Assembly: GCA_036346205.1 (NCBI GenBank)
Contig: JARFJB010002472.1
Location: 5,666,001 to 5,730,000 of the forward strand
DNA: 64,000 bases
Direction of reading: 5' to 3'
Source of the DNA: Vesta saturnalis
Taxonomy: Eukaryota; Arthropoda; Insecta; Coleoptera; Lampyridae
Both the position numbers and the translations under genes were made by a program. The stretch's first letter is position 1. Each line of letters opens with the position of its first letter. The notes under the pieces are model-generated. The model searched no databases, was not told the DNA's origin, and saw only the letters and a program-made list of their open reading frames with translations. Shown here one piece after another: positions 23,735-34,239 of the stretch.

Positions 23735-24035
23735 TTAAAAACAAAGTGTTATGTTTGTTGTTTCTCCGGCTGCACCCAAACTACTTAAGAACACGTCCTT
23801 CGTGTTTAGTAGCGCTTTAAATTCTTCAATTCGTGTTTTTTCTTGTTTGAAATACACATAAAAGCGTTCAGGTAATACAAATTTAAAATCATCTGTTTCC
23901 ATCACCTATACGTTCACCGTACTTAGTATTAATTACATCCATATTCGCCACTTTATACTTTCTCGATATCTCGAGCTCGCACACATTTTTAAAGGGTTTG
24001 CAATAGGTGCTTTGGTTTAACACCGCTAATTCCAT
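23735..24035 (-). pseudogene. Small minus-strand Polinton gene, one frameshift
   Basis: The minus-strand ATG at 24035 gives MELAVLNQSTYCKPFKN, later KYKVANMDVINTKYGERI. A single frameshift near 23900 leads to TDDFKFVLPERFYVYF and LNTKDVFLSSLG, ending at the stop 23735-23737. The span of 301 nt is 100 codons plus one base. The start lies on the inner edge of the right TIR, 50 bp after TATATAA and just after an arthropod initiator-like TCAGTC. The fragment 'atggaattagcagg' is repeated in the left TIR. Similar short proteins with an LPxRF block occur in arthropod mobile elements; an ssDNA-binding role is only a guess. Confidence 0.5.
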
Positions 24036-25015
24036 GTCTCATAACTGACTGATCTCAGCACACACACAGCTCGCTGCAGTTTATATAAGTAAAATGTGTC
24101 TCTGAGTACCTATCGCAACTTGTTAAATACCCACCTAGAGCTACTTTTAGTTTAGACTATTGACCTTGATCTACTAATTAGCATATATTATATATTTAGA
24201 CTTCGAAGAAATGTAATATGATACCACCGCAGGTCAATAATCTTTAACCTTGAAAATTCTATTTTTAGATTTGTAAGAAATGTAATATGACGCCATAAGA
24301 ACATAATGGTTACTTTTGCAATTTCTATTTTTAGCTTTCCAATTTTGACCTTGACAACACCATTAGAGTATAATGATTACTTTTGCAATTTCTATTTTCA
24401 GCTTTCCAATTTTAACCTTGACAACACCATAAGAGTATCATGATTACTTCTGCAATTTCTATTTTTAGCTTTCCAATTTGACCTTGAGAGGACGAGTGAC
24501 TTTGAAGCGAGGGGCGCGTACGTGCACGACGATAAAACTCACTTGACCTTTTAATGTAAATCCTATACAAAGTGGATTGGACCCCCCCCCCCATACGACC
24601 TTGACCTTGAAAACCAATCTGGTGACTTTTCTAGTGACTTTTTTCAAATCTGGTTACTTCAATGACCTTGAGGAATATACTTTGATGTAGGCAATGTATA
24701 TGATGACCTTGAAAACCGTTGAATTCGACGTAGGGAATGTGAGTCTCTGTGCCTTGAAGAATGTACACAGGCAGCGTGTACAGTGGGCCCTTTAAAAATC
24801 TGGACATAGGTAAAGTGACCTTGTACGCAGGTAATGTGTATGATGACCTGGAGGTAGGAAACGAGAACGACCTTGACCTTGAAAATCATGTACTTAGACG
24901 TAGGGGAATATACTTCGATGTATGCAATGTGTACGACGACGTTGACCTTGAGCGACAACATTTGTAGAAAAAGGATAGTAGAAAAGTGTGTTAGAAGTGG
25001 GGTAGCTATTCTACT
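24033..25015 (-). repeat. Right terminal inverted repeat of the Polinton
   Basis: It ends GCTATTCTACT and is the inverted counterpart of 15223-16545. It contains about eight exact TGACCTTGA sites (near 24161, 24349, 24480, 24604, 24665, 24705, 24874 and 24943) plus several one-mismatch forms. It also carries three copies of the 68-bp tandem unit. Confidence 0.85.
24047..24087 (-). promoter_or_regulatory. TATA and initiator of the right-TIR gene
   Basis: On the minus strand TATATAA (24087-24081) is followed 37 bp later by TCAGTC (24052-24047), matching the arthropod Inr consensus, and then the ATG at 24035. The spacing is slightly longer than usual. The same block recurs in the left TIR. Confidence 0.45.
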
Positions 25016-25021
25016 ACAGTG

Positions 25022-26137
25022 AATGTCTTGTTACATTACAATTAGAAGTGCGTTTAATATACCTTGTTGAATAAATACTGTGATTGTCGAACCTTCCTCA
25101 TTTGTGAAATTATTAATATTTTTAACGTTAGATTTGTTTCAATTAATATATCCAAAATTTACAGAAATGATGCTCAATGAGTAAGTAGATTTACTTATTT
25201 ACTTCCTTTTAAAAATAACCAGTTGTAAGCTAAATTACAACATTTTTTGATATGTGGTTTAAGCTTCTACTGTACAGGGTGTCCTATGTATCAATGTACT
25301 TATTTGGAGTAATGATTCTTTAACTAATTTCCAACAAATAAAGTCATATAAACATGGGTCCGATTTTCTACCGGTTTTGAGATACTCAATTTTTTATGTT
25401 TCTTCCCAATTTTAGAGACTCGTTTACATGTTGGCGTAAATAACCTATTCAGAAATAAACTCATAGACGTTAGTCTGACTTTGAGGAGGAAATTCGAGCT
25501 TCTGAAGTTGTTCAGCCTCTTTAACACCATCATCATGCGTATTGACATTAAGCATATGATAATCTGCTACCAATTAGCAGGATCTTTTAAGTTCTCTTCT
25601 TTGGGATTAACGTTGGACGATATTTTCTTATGGTCGGCGGTGCAGGTGCGGTGTATGGAATTCCGCTCAGGACTAACACTATTTAGTCCTTCAAATAACG
25701 TTTATATTAGAGAGATTTACCCCACAGCTCCAGGGATGCCCGATTTTATGGTGTTTAGGGCTTGCTTAACTTTCTCCAAGATGATCGGTCAAAATTGTTC
25801 CTCTATGCGGTGTTTGGAATCGCTTTCGATGGATATTGGGTGATTATCGACTGTATCTTTATCAGAAAGCGTGTTTTTATGTAACGCTTAATATCGTTCA
25901 GGTCTCGTTTATTCTTGTACGACGTCTTTCTCACTTTGTCGGGTTTTAAGTCAGTTAAATGGAGTGATTTGCCAGTTTTTGCTACCGCCCCATGTCGTGA
26001 AAGCAGTTCTATATTCCCAAAAAACAAAATCGTCAGAACGTATGTGGCAAACGTTAATTAAGACCTTTTAGCAAATTGTTTTTGCCGAATTTTCTTTGGT
26101 CATTTTAAATATCCCTCCTGCTAAAGGGGTGAAAAGT
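25022..26137. other. Unassigned sequence with one transposon-like end
   Basis: TA followed by CAGGGTGTCC at 25275 looks like a DD41D-type element end, but I found no inverted partner. A 120-codon frame at 25481-25843 shows no recognisable domain. Confidence 0.4.
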
Positions 26138-26172
26138 TATAAATAGAACTAGTGGGTGAAGGCTACTCAGTC
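26138..26172 (+). promoter_or_regulatory. TATA box plus initiator, candidate core promoter
   Basis: TATAAATA at 26138-26145 is followed by TCAGTC at 26167-26172. The A at 26169 would be the start site, 31 bp from the first T of the TATA box, which is canonical arthropod spacing. No downstream ORF is recognised, so it could belong to an LTR or a lost element. Confidence 0.4.
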
Positions 26173-28004
26173 TGCATTTAACATTAACGCAAAACGGTCA
26201 CAAATCTGATCGCGTGCCATTTTTAAGTTGTCACTAGTGAGTCTGAAATTTATATCAACGCGAAACGGTCGCGTCTCAATGTCTTAAGTTAACATCCACA
26301 AGGAGTTGTCGATGGCTTAAACGAGCGAGGCCATTTTTGACAGTTGTCAACTAAGTTGCTAATAATTCCTAAATTGAAAATTTTTAGCGTTAGTTATTAA
26401 AAATGCTTACTTAAATCTATTAGTGATTGTAATTAAAAGTTAAAAGTGCCTAAAGGTCATATAACAAGGAAGCTGACATAAAAACTATAAATATTGTATT
26501 AACGCCTGTAATTTAAAAAATATGATGTTAAATTAAAGGTTACAATAAACAGTGTGTTAAACTAATCTTATTACTTGTTCAGACTATAATGAATAAACAT
26601 TTGGAAAAATTAAAGGCCACATGGTTAAATAAACAAAAGATAATTCCCACAAATTATTAAAATTGTGTTTGAGTGTAACCCTTGGTAAATAATAATGCAG
26701 ACATTATCAAGTATGTAATGCACATTAAAACTGGAATGGTATAAACTAACTAGTAAACTTCAGAAATGTGTAAACTTGTTTACAACTGACAGTAAAATCT
26801 ACTGTTTGGGATTAATGTTAAAGACAATAGTGTTCCATGCTTATTGAAATAAAAATAATTTAGCTGAAGAAACTAATTTAAACCTAAATTTAAATTATTA
26901 CGAGTATATGTACATCTTGTGATCCGAAGGGACATACCAGATACTGCATATTAACTCCTTTAAATAAGAAATTTATTTTCTTTATGTTATGATGAAAAGA
27001 ATGATCATGTGCTCATATTGAATATAAAATTTAAAATATTATAACCTTACTTGACTATATAAATAATCTTGTGTGTCAGAACCCGATTAATGAATTTATA
27101 TCTATTTTGTTTTGTAGCTATGCAGGAAAGACATGCAAAATTATATGTATGTCTATAGCAGCAATTAGAAAACTTGTTGTATTCATATTTTAAGTTTAAT
27201 TCGACAAAATTGTTTAAGTAGCTTTAATTTATCCTAGTGATCGTTAATCGCCAATAATATTATCATCTACTTTAATCTGTAGATGACAATATTATAGGGA
27301 GTCGAAAACAAACATTCTCCACTTATATAATGGCCAGAATGTTCTGACTGTATTTAAATTAATTGTGACATACTCCTATCGTATTTGACACTCAGAAGAC
27401 AGGTTAATTACACTTGGGTGTAGTATTGTCTATAAATTGCATAATCTAATTTTTGTTTTTGTTTTTTTTAAGCTGTTAAATGATTTCACGTTAAAATTTG
27501 GCACTATTGTTGTGTAAAACAGGGTTTGTAACAAACTGTTATTGGTTTGATGGTTATTACCGATTGATACAGTAGTTAATGCAAATGTAAACCAATATTT
27601 ATAACTATAGGTCAGTGATTCATTTTACTTTTGAATTTATTTTTCAATACGAAATGTTAATAATAACGATTATAAATTTAAGTTTAACAACTTATGTTGA
27701 ATGTAAATTATAATTACGTGATCTCCGTATATTAAAGGTTCAGACTGGATAAATAATTTTCTTTCGACAAAATTTAAAAAAGCAACGCTTTAAGTTTTAA
27801 TTTATTTTCTTTTAACGAGGAAGTACCATTACAAGTTTGGCACCCATCGTGTGAGCACAGTTTTATCATTTATTGAACCAATACAATTTATCATTAACAT
27901 GAAAGGCGTAATTTAACCAAGCATTTCATTACAAGATGCTCCGGTACTTCAAATGACGTTTTCCAAATAACCATGACTAAAACGTTTCTATCTTTAAGAA
28001 AGAG
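26173..28004. other. No gene recognised
   Basis: AT-rich. An 'aacgc(a/g)aaacggtc' motif repeats near 26187 and 26257. An imperfect 48-bp palindrome occupies 27251-27298. Nothing else is assignable. Confidence 0.45.
27251..27298. repeat. Imperfect palindrome
   Basis: ccaataatattatcatctac pairs with gtagatgacaatattatagg around an 8-nt loop, with a few mismatches. Confidence 0.7.
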
Positions 28005-29103
28005 TACAGGGTGACCAACTAAGAATGCGAGGTACTGTATCTGGGAAACTATACATCGTAGAGGCTTGCGGAAAAAAAAGTTACTAAAACGGCCAATACA
28101 AAAACCTAGAAAATATTTTCATGTTTCTGAAATGACCGCTAGGGGGCGTAACTGCAATCTTGAATCTGAAAAAGTGATGTTTCTGTGAATTCTCCTACAT
28201 TAACCTAATAAAAAAAAAACTAATCTTTGAAGTCGAGGGTAATCTGAACTTTTTTTGTTTGGCACTTTTTGACGTATCTGTAAAAATAAAGTGGTGGGGG
28301 GTATTCAAAGGTTCCCTTAAATCACCCCCCGTATCTTCGAAACGGCTAATCCGATTTTAACAAAGTTGGGCGCGTTGAAAAGAGCTTTTCTTAGGCTACA
28401 AACGCAAAAATAATTGAAGTTCTGCTGGTTTCACATGTCGTCGCTAGAGAGCTTTGTTCGACATTCCGACAGAAACGGTTAATTTTCGCAAAAAAATTAA
28501 ATGCATTGGTGTGACATCTTTTCATGAACACGTATCAAAATGATGCCTAAACAAGCTCGCGAAAACCGCATCTCGATATCCTGTTCCTAACCTAAAATAT
28601 CGGCCAAAGAAGGCTTTATACGAAAATACCTTAAATTTTATTTTTTTTTAACTATATTTTTCTGGAATTGTTTTTATTATGTAAGTTGTGGCCCCAAAAA
28701 GGACCGATTTAAAAGAGGAAGGTTTTTAATGCCACCGTAAATACTCGAAATGCTGACCATCACTCTGTGCATTGCTGAGGCCTCTTATGGGTAGACAAAA
28801 CTGCAGCTTCAATTTCGGCACTGAATAGGTTACCTAGAAATTACGATTTTAAATGTTTGTAAATTTATTCATCAGAATAAAATCACCCTTTTTGAAATTA
28901 CTACGGGCAAGTAAGCATTGCTAAAAGTTATTCAAAAGGCCTATTTTTTGTTTGTTTAAATGCATATTCACTATGGATATATACGAAAAATACAATTAAT
29001 AGAAGCAGGCAATGGAAACAGATACCTAAACAAAACATAATCCTCAAATTGTCAATAGTTGTCAATACTTTCGAGTTACTTTGAGCAATTTTGTGCTTTC
29101 AAA

Positions 29104-30206
29104 ATGAGTTTTACGAATAATGAAGCTGTCGAAATGCCTGCGGTTTATTTTGAATGTCTTCAGAATGCCGCAGTAGCTAAAATAGTTTACGCGGCTCGAT
29201 ATCCAAATCGGCGTCCTTGCGATGTAAGAGTTTTTCTCCGATTAGTGGCGAGCGTACGAGCCAAAGGTAGGCCTACGTTTCAATGGCAAAGAATATTAAC
29301 CGTGTACTGGGCTTTATTGAAGGAAATCCACATGTTAGCACAAGATCATTATCCACTGAGTTGGGCATATTACGGACAACGGTTCAAAATATTTTGAAGG
29401 ACCATAGGTAAGTTCTAATGGCAATCAAAATATATACGTATTCGTTTAAACGTTTTTTAATTACTTTAAGAATGCACCCATATCATGTCGTTTTGCATCA
29501 GGCCTTGAAAGAGGAAGATTTTGATCGAAGGTTAGACTATTGCCATTGGATGTTAGGCATGATATGCGAAAATAGAGAATTTTTATTTCAAATTCTTTGG
29601 ACCGATGAAGCCACCTTCAGTAGTGACGGGAGAGTCAATCTGCACAATATGCATTATTGATCTGCAGAAAATCCCCATTGGTTGCGTGAAGTTCAGCGCC
29701 AAGGATGCTGGAGTTTAAATGCATGGTGTGGCATACTGGGAGGCAGAATTATTGGGCCATGTTTTTTCGAGCAACCCCTAAATGGCAATGTATTTCTTGA
29801 CTTTTTGGCCAATCAATTACTGTTGCTGTTGGAAGGTGTGCCCCTGGAAACAAGGCAAAAATTGTTTTTGCGGTTGGATGGTTGCCCAGCACATTTTGCT
29901 ATTAATGTGCGAGAGCATATTAATGCAGTATTTCAACAGCGGTGGATTGGAAGAGGAAGTCTGTTTTCATGGCCTCCGGGATCGCCAGACTTAACTTGCC
30001 TCGATTTTTATTTATGGGGGCGCTTAAAGGACATCGTGTTTCGGACTCAACCTACTACTAGAGAAGATATGAAAAACCGGATTCGTAACGCAATACATAA
30101 CATACCGAGAGCCGAAATTGAAGCTGCAGTTTTGTCTAATCATAAGAGGCTTCAGCAATGCATAGAGCGTGATGGTCAGCATTTCGAGCATTTACGGGGG
30201 TACTAA
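29104..30206 (+). pseudogene. Transposase, near-complete, with one intron
   Basis: It starts MSFTNNEAVEM (29104). The N-terminal helix-turn-helix includes ARYPNRRPCDVRVFLRL. One frameshift near 29270 precedes the second HTH (STRSLSTELG). Exon 1 ends at 29407 and the frame resumes at 29472 with MHPYHVVLHQAL. First Asp in ILWTDEATFSSDG; second in LRLDGCPAHF; RWIGRG; then WPPGSPDLTCLDFYLWG. Counting from the Asp of LDG to the Asp of LDFY gives 41 residues between, i.e. DD41D. A TGG-to-TGA-like stop at 29658 follows the NLHNMHY block. The C-terminus ends QHFEHLRGY. It is intact apart from one indel and one stop. Confidence 0.8.
29408..29471 (+). other. Spliceosomal intron in the transposase
   Basis: GTAAGT at 29408 and an AG at 29470-29471 after a T-rich run. 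Removing these 64 nt joins the KDH codons to the MHPYH frame and matches where sister copies read straight through. Confidence 0.65.
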
Positions 30207-31129
30207 AAACCTTCCTCCTTTAAATCGGTCCTTATTAGGACCACAACTTACATAATACAAACAATTTCAGAAAAATATAGTTAAAAAAAAATAAAAATTT
30301 AAGGGATTTTCGGATAAAGTTTTCTTTGGCCGATATTTTAGGTTAGGAACAAGATATTGAGATGCGGTTTTCGCGAGCTTGTTTAGGCATCTAGCTACTT
30401 GATCATGAAAAAAAGTCGTACCAATGCATTTAATTTTTTTGCGAAAATTAACCGTTTCTGTCGGAATGTCGAACAAAGCCCTCTAGCGACGACATGTGAA
30501 ACTAACAAAACTTCAAATATTATAACATTTGTAGCCCAAGAATAGGTCATTTCAACGCGCCAAGTTTGTTAATATCGGGTTATCCGTTTCGAAGATACAG
30601 GGGGTTATTTAAAGAAACCTTTGAATACCCTCCACCACTTTATTTTTAGACATAGGTAAAAAAGTGCCAAACAAAAAAAGTTCAGATTATCCTCGACTTT
30701 AAAGATCAGTTATTTTTTTATTAGCTTTAATATAGCAGAATTCACAGAAACATCACTTTTTTAGATTCAAGATTGCAGTTACGCCCCCTAGCGGCCATTT
30801 CAGAAACTTGAAAATATTTTCCAGGTTTTTGTATTGGCCGTTTTAGTAATAACTTTTTTTGCGCAAACCTCTACGATGGATAATTTCCCAGATCCAATAC
30901 CTCGCATTCTTAGTTGGCCACCCTGTACAAGTATGAGTTTCATTAAAAAAAATAACTTTTCGGTGATTTTTTGATTCATATTATAAACATCTTTTCGAGA
31001 ACCCTGTCTCAATAATTTTCACAACTAGTTTAAGTACCCCTTACTCTCTGGCTTCTACTCACTATCAAAATTGTATTACAAAAAAAATAATCATTTACTA
31101 AGAAATGCCATGTAAGGTCTGCAACGACC

Positions 31130-31958
31130 AATTTTAAATCATTTGAAAGCCGTAGAAGCCATAGAACGAGGATGTACCGTATGGTGGATGCTCCACAACT
31201 TCAAACCCAGCGTCATGAATTGCATTCATCGAAATAAGGCTCTTATGAACTGTGGCGTTGTCTTGATCAAAGAGAATTCCGTGTACAGTTTTCCTCTTCT
31301 TTTCCCTTAAATGCAATAATGGAGTTTTGTAATTAATGCTGCGTAATATTGCCCAGTGATTGTTTCCACGTTCCAAAGAATCCACCAGTAAAGTTCGTTC
31401 GGCATCCCAAAAGTTTTGGCCATTATCATGCCCGCTGAAGCCTGTACACGAAATTTGCGTGGAGCGGGAGATCCTGGATAACGCCTCTCCATACTTCGCT
31501 GTTTGCACTCGGGATCGAAGTAATGAACTCAAGTTTCATCAACCGTAACATAGCGATGGAGGAAACATTTAGGATTATGGTTAAACAAGGCTAAATTGGC
31601 TATTGAAGAAGTGACTCTCATACGCCTTTGTACGGGTGTCAACATTCGGGGTGCTCATATTCATCTCCAATCGTACCATTTGAAAGGCTTGTTATCTCCG
31701 CTACACGTCGATCTTCTCTGATCATGTCATTCACAAGATCAATTTTTTCTTGAGTACATGCATAATGCGGCCGACCAAAACATTTAGCATGTTCGCAAAT
31801 TGTTTTACCACATTTGACCGTTCGAGACCAATTTTTTATTACTTGATAGCAAGGAGCAGAATGTCCAAGCACGCCAACCATATCTGTAAGAATTTCTTTA
31901 AGTGTTAAACCTTTCTTTGGTAGGTACTGATAACTGCATGAAGCTCACTTTTTTCCAT
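31130..31958 (-). pseudogene. mariner (DD34D-type) transposase pseudogene
   Basis: The start is the minus-strand ATG at 31958 (MEKSELHAVIS). After a stop, 31639-31881 gives an N-terminal HTH block with KNWSRTVKCG and GRPHYACTQEKIDLV, then REDRRVAEI. The catalytic half (31134-31532) shows FWDAERTLLVDSLERG and LFDQDNATVH, the second-Asp block with the DNA signature of mariner, and then EHPPYG. The expected SPDL-A-SD block is garbled, so the third Asp is lost. This is a true mariner lineage, distinct from its DD41D neighbours. I could not define its TIRs. Confidence 0.75.
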
Positions 31959-32158
31959 TTCCCAAAATCTTCGTGCAACTACTACTTTCACACTATAGAA
32001 GCTTTACTAACCAAATTTGGCAGTTAGTTTATCAATAAAATAACAAAACAAGTGCGGTAACTAAGGGCAACATATTTGAAAGCCATCTATGCTAGGGAAA
32101 ACAAATACTGTACATCCCTCGTATTTCACGTTGTACCAAATATTTATGTTTTACTATA

Positions 32159-34233
32159 CAGGGTGTATTTTAAAATCACCGACAAACGAGAACTGGAGAT
32201 TCTATGATTCAAACTAAGAGAAAAATTATCATAAACGCTTTTTCGAAAATGCTTCCTAACCGAGATACAGGTAGATTAAAAAATACTTTTTTAAGGTTTT
32301 TTTAAGATTCTTCAAAAACTACAAAAGATATTACACTGAGATTTGGTATACCTAAATGTCGAATTAAATACAATTAATCAGGTTAGTTTGAGTCAACTGA
32401 CTCCATCCAGTGGCGTAGAATATTTTAAGTGAATCAGTTTAAGTAAAAAAACGCACACCCCTGGTTTTTTTGAAGAAATATTTTTTGATAGATTCAACAT
32501 TTAATTCTGCAAATAAAATCATACTTAGTATTTTTTCGATTCGGCACTCCGTTTTTGAAATATTTTGCATTAACATGAACGACCACATTATTCAATAAAA
32601 ATCAAAATTTGTTTTATTTTACAAAAAAATAACGCAGTTAACTATTAGGTACACTATTAAAGAGATATCGAGGGAATCAAAAACAAAATAATAATTATTT
32701 TTATACATATTGTTCAAAATGTCCTCCTTCCTTTTGAATGCAAGTTTGTATTTTTCTTAGCAAATGAAACCTAACACGCTGAAAAATTTGGGGCATAGCC
32801 CTAATCTCATCGCATGCCATCTGTATGCGATTACAAAGTTGCTCACGATTATCAATTTGAACAGAATAGACACGAGTTTTCAGATACCCCCACACAAAAG
32901 AATCCGATGGGTTTAAATCTGGCGATCGTGCCGGCCACGGTACTTCACTTCCTCGTCCAATCCAGCGTACAGGGAACCATGCATTTAAAAATTCTCTGAC
33001 ATTTCGTGTAGAATGGGGTGGTGCACCATGATGCATGAAATACATGTTCATTCTAACATCTAAGGGTACGTCGTCAAACAATTCTGGCAAATCTTCTCTC
33101 AAAAAATTTAAATAGAATTCGCCAGTAAGTCTTTGAGGAAAACGGATAGGTCAGATTAGGTAGTATACCTATCCAAATATTTTCGCTAAATCTATATTGG
33201 TGAGCTGTAACTACAGTTGGATGCTGATTTTCATCTAACCATTTGTGGGAATTATGCAAGTTTATTATTCCATTTCGGGAAAAAATACATTCAGTGGTCA
33301 ACAAATTGTACATCTTCAGCATTTTTATTTAAAAACCATTTTCAAAAATTCATTCGACGAGGATGGTCAGCAGGCAATAATGCATGCACTTTTTGTAGGT
33401 GAAAGGGATGTAAATTTTGTTCTCGTAAAACTTTCCAAGGCTTGCTATGCGACACATCAAATTCTAAACCTAACTCACTCAATTTCAACTGCTACACGAG
33501 TATTTCGTCCGGAATTTTTCTTTCCTTATACACTTCCATACTCTACCAAGTTACGATGAACGGTTCTAAACGTAGTATGATGTGGATGTCTTCTATTTGG
33601 AAATCTTTGTTCATAAAGTCGAGCAGCTGCACGAGCATTGCAATTAGTATTACCATAACATAAATGCATATCGACCAGTTCTCGTTTGGAATAATTCATT
33701 TTTTCACAGTAATTGGACACAAGCAATGAATCACAAAACACGCGTAAATGCAACTATTTTAGCAAAGATAAGATACGTAACTGTCAAATGCAAAGCAATC
33801 TCTGATTTATTTAATTTGGTTATTACTGAATAATGTAGTATTTCAAAAACGGGTGCCGAATCGAAAAAATACTAAGTATGATTTTATTTGCAGAATTAAA
33901 TGTTGAATTTAACAAAAAAATATTTCTTCAAAAAAAGCAGGGACGTGCGTTTTTTTTACTTAAAGTGATTAATTTAACATATTCTACGCCACTGAATGGA
34001 GTCAGTTGACTCAAACTCACCTGATTAATTGTATTTAATTAGACATTTAGGTGTACCAAATCTCAGTGTAATATCTTTTGTAGTTTTTGAGGAATCTTAA
34101 AAAAATTATTTTTTAATCAACCTGTATCTCGATTAGGAAGCATTTGCGGAAAAGCGTTTATGATCATTTTTGTCTTATTTTGAATCATAGAATCTCCAGT
34201 TTTCGTTTGTCGGTGATTTTAAAATACACCCTG
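32159..34233 (-). mobile_element. DD41D-type transposon with about 410-bp TIRs
   Basis: CAGGGTG start and CACCCTG end flanked by TA (32157-32158; 34234-34235). Inverted repeats run 32159-32573 and 33826-34233, for example 'tggcgtagaatattttaa' against its inverted near 33975-33992. Length is 2075 bp. Confidence 0.85.
32701..33699 (-). pseudogene. Transposase of the 32159-34233 element
   Basis: Minus-strand start at 33699 (MNYSKRELVDMHLCYG), the DUF4817-like N-terminal HTH with RLYEQRFPNRRHP. A degraded middle follows, then LLTTECIFSRNGIINLHN, where the first Asp of a TDE motif reads TTE. The second-Asp block reads MHHGAPPHS (Asp to His). Then come RWIGRG, WPARSPDLNPSDSFVWG and an end at EGGHFEQYV (32701). 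Two of three catalytic acids are lost. The spacing of the second and third positions is again 41. Confidence 0.75.
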
Positions 34234-34239
34234 TATAGA

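Larger units (their letters stand above)
15217..25021 (+). mobile_element. Polinton/Maverick, 9.8 kb, PolB- and integrase-less
   Basis: The element is 15223-25015. It begins AGTAGAATAGC and ends in the inverted form GCTATTCTACT. Flanking 6-mers are atagtg (15217-15222) and acagtg (25016-25021), a 6-bp target duplication with one mismatch. AG/CT ends, long TIRs and 6-bp duplications are the known Polinton signature. The plus-strand genes are virion-type: PLA2-like/minor capsid, protease, structural protein, double-jelly-roll capsid, FtsK/HerA-type ATPase, a DUF8207-like protein and a fibre-like stub. A small minus-strand gene leaves the right TIR. Typical Polintons are 15-20 kb and also carry polB and a retroviral-type integrase; neither is visible here. 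Frameshifts and stops show it is inactive. Confidence 0.85.
28007..30925 (+). mobile_element. DD41D-type transposon with 723-bp TIRs
   Basis: The element starts CAGGGTG and ends CACCCTG with TA on each side (28005-28006; 30926-30927). The inverted repeats run 28007-28729 and 30203-30925, so the right one reaches the transposase stop codon. Length is 2919 bp. TIRs of this size are long for IS630-Tc1-mariner elements. Confidence 0.85.

Noticed and set aside
15223..25015. Polinton DNA polymerase B or integrase
   Set aside because: I looked for polymerase (YxDTD-like) and DDE-integrase/HHCC patterns in both strands of this element and saw none.
25481..25843. 120-codon ORF
   Set aside because: No recognisable domain, no homology cue and an overlapping minus-strand frame; treated as chance.
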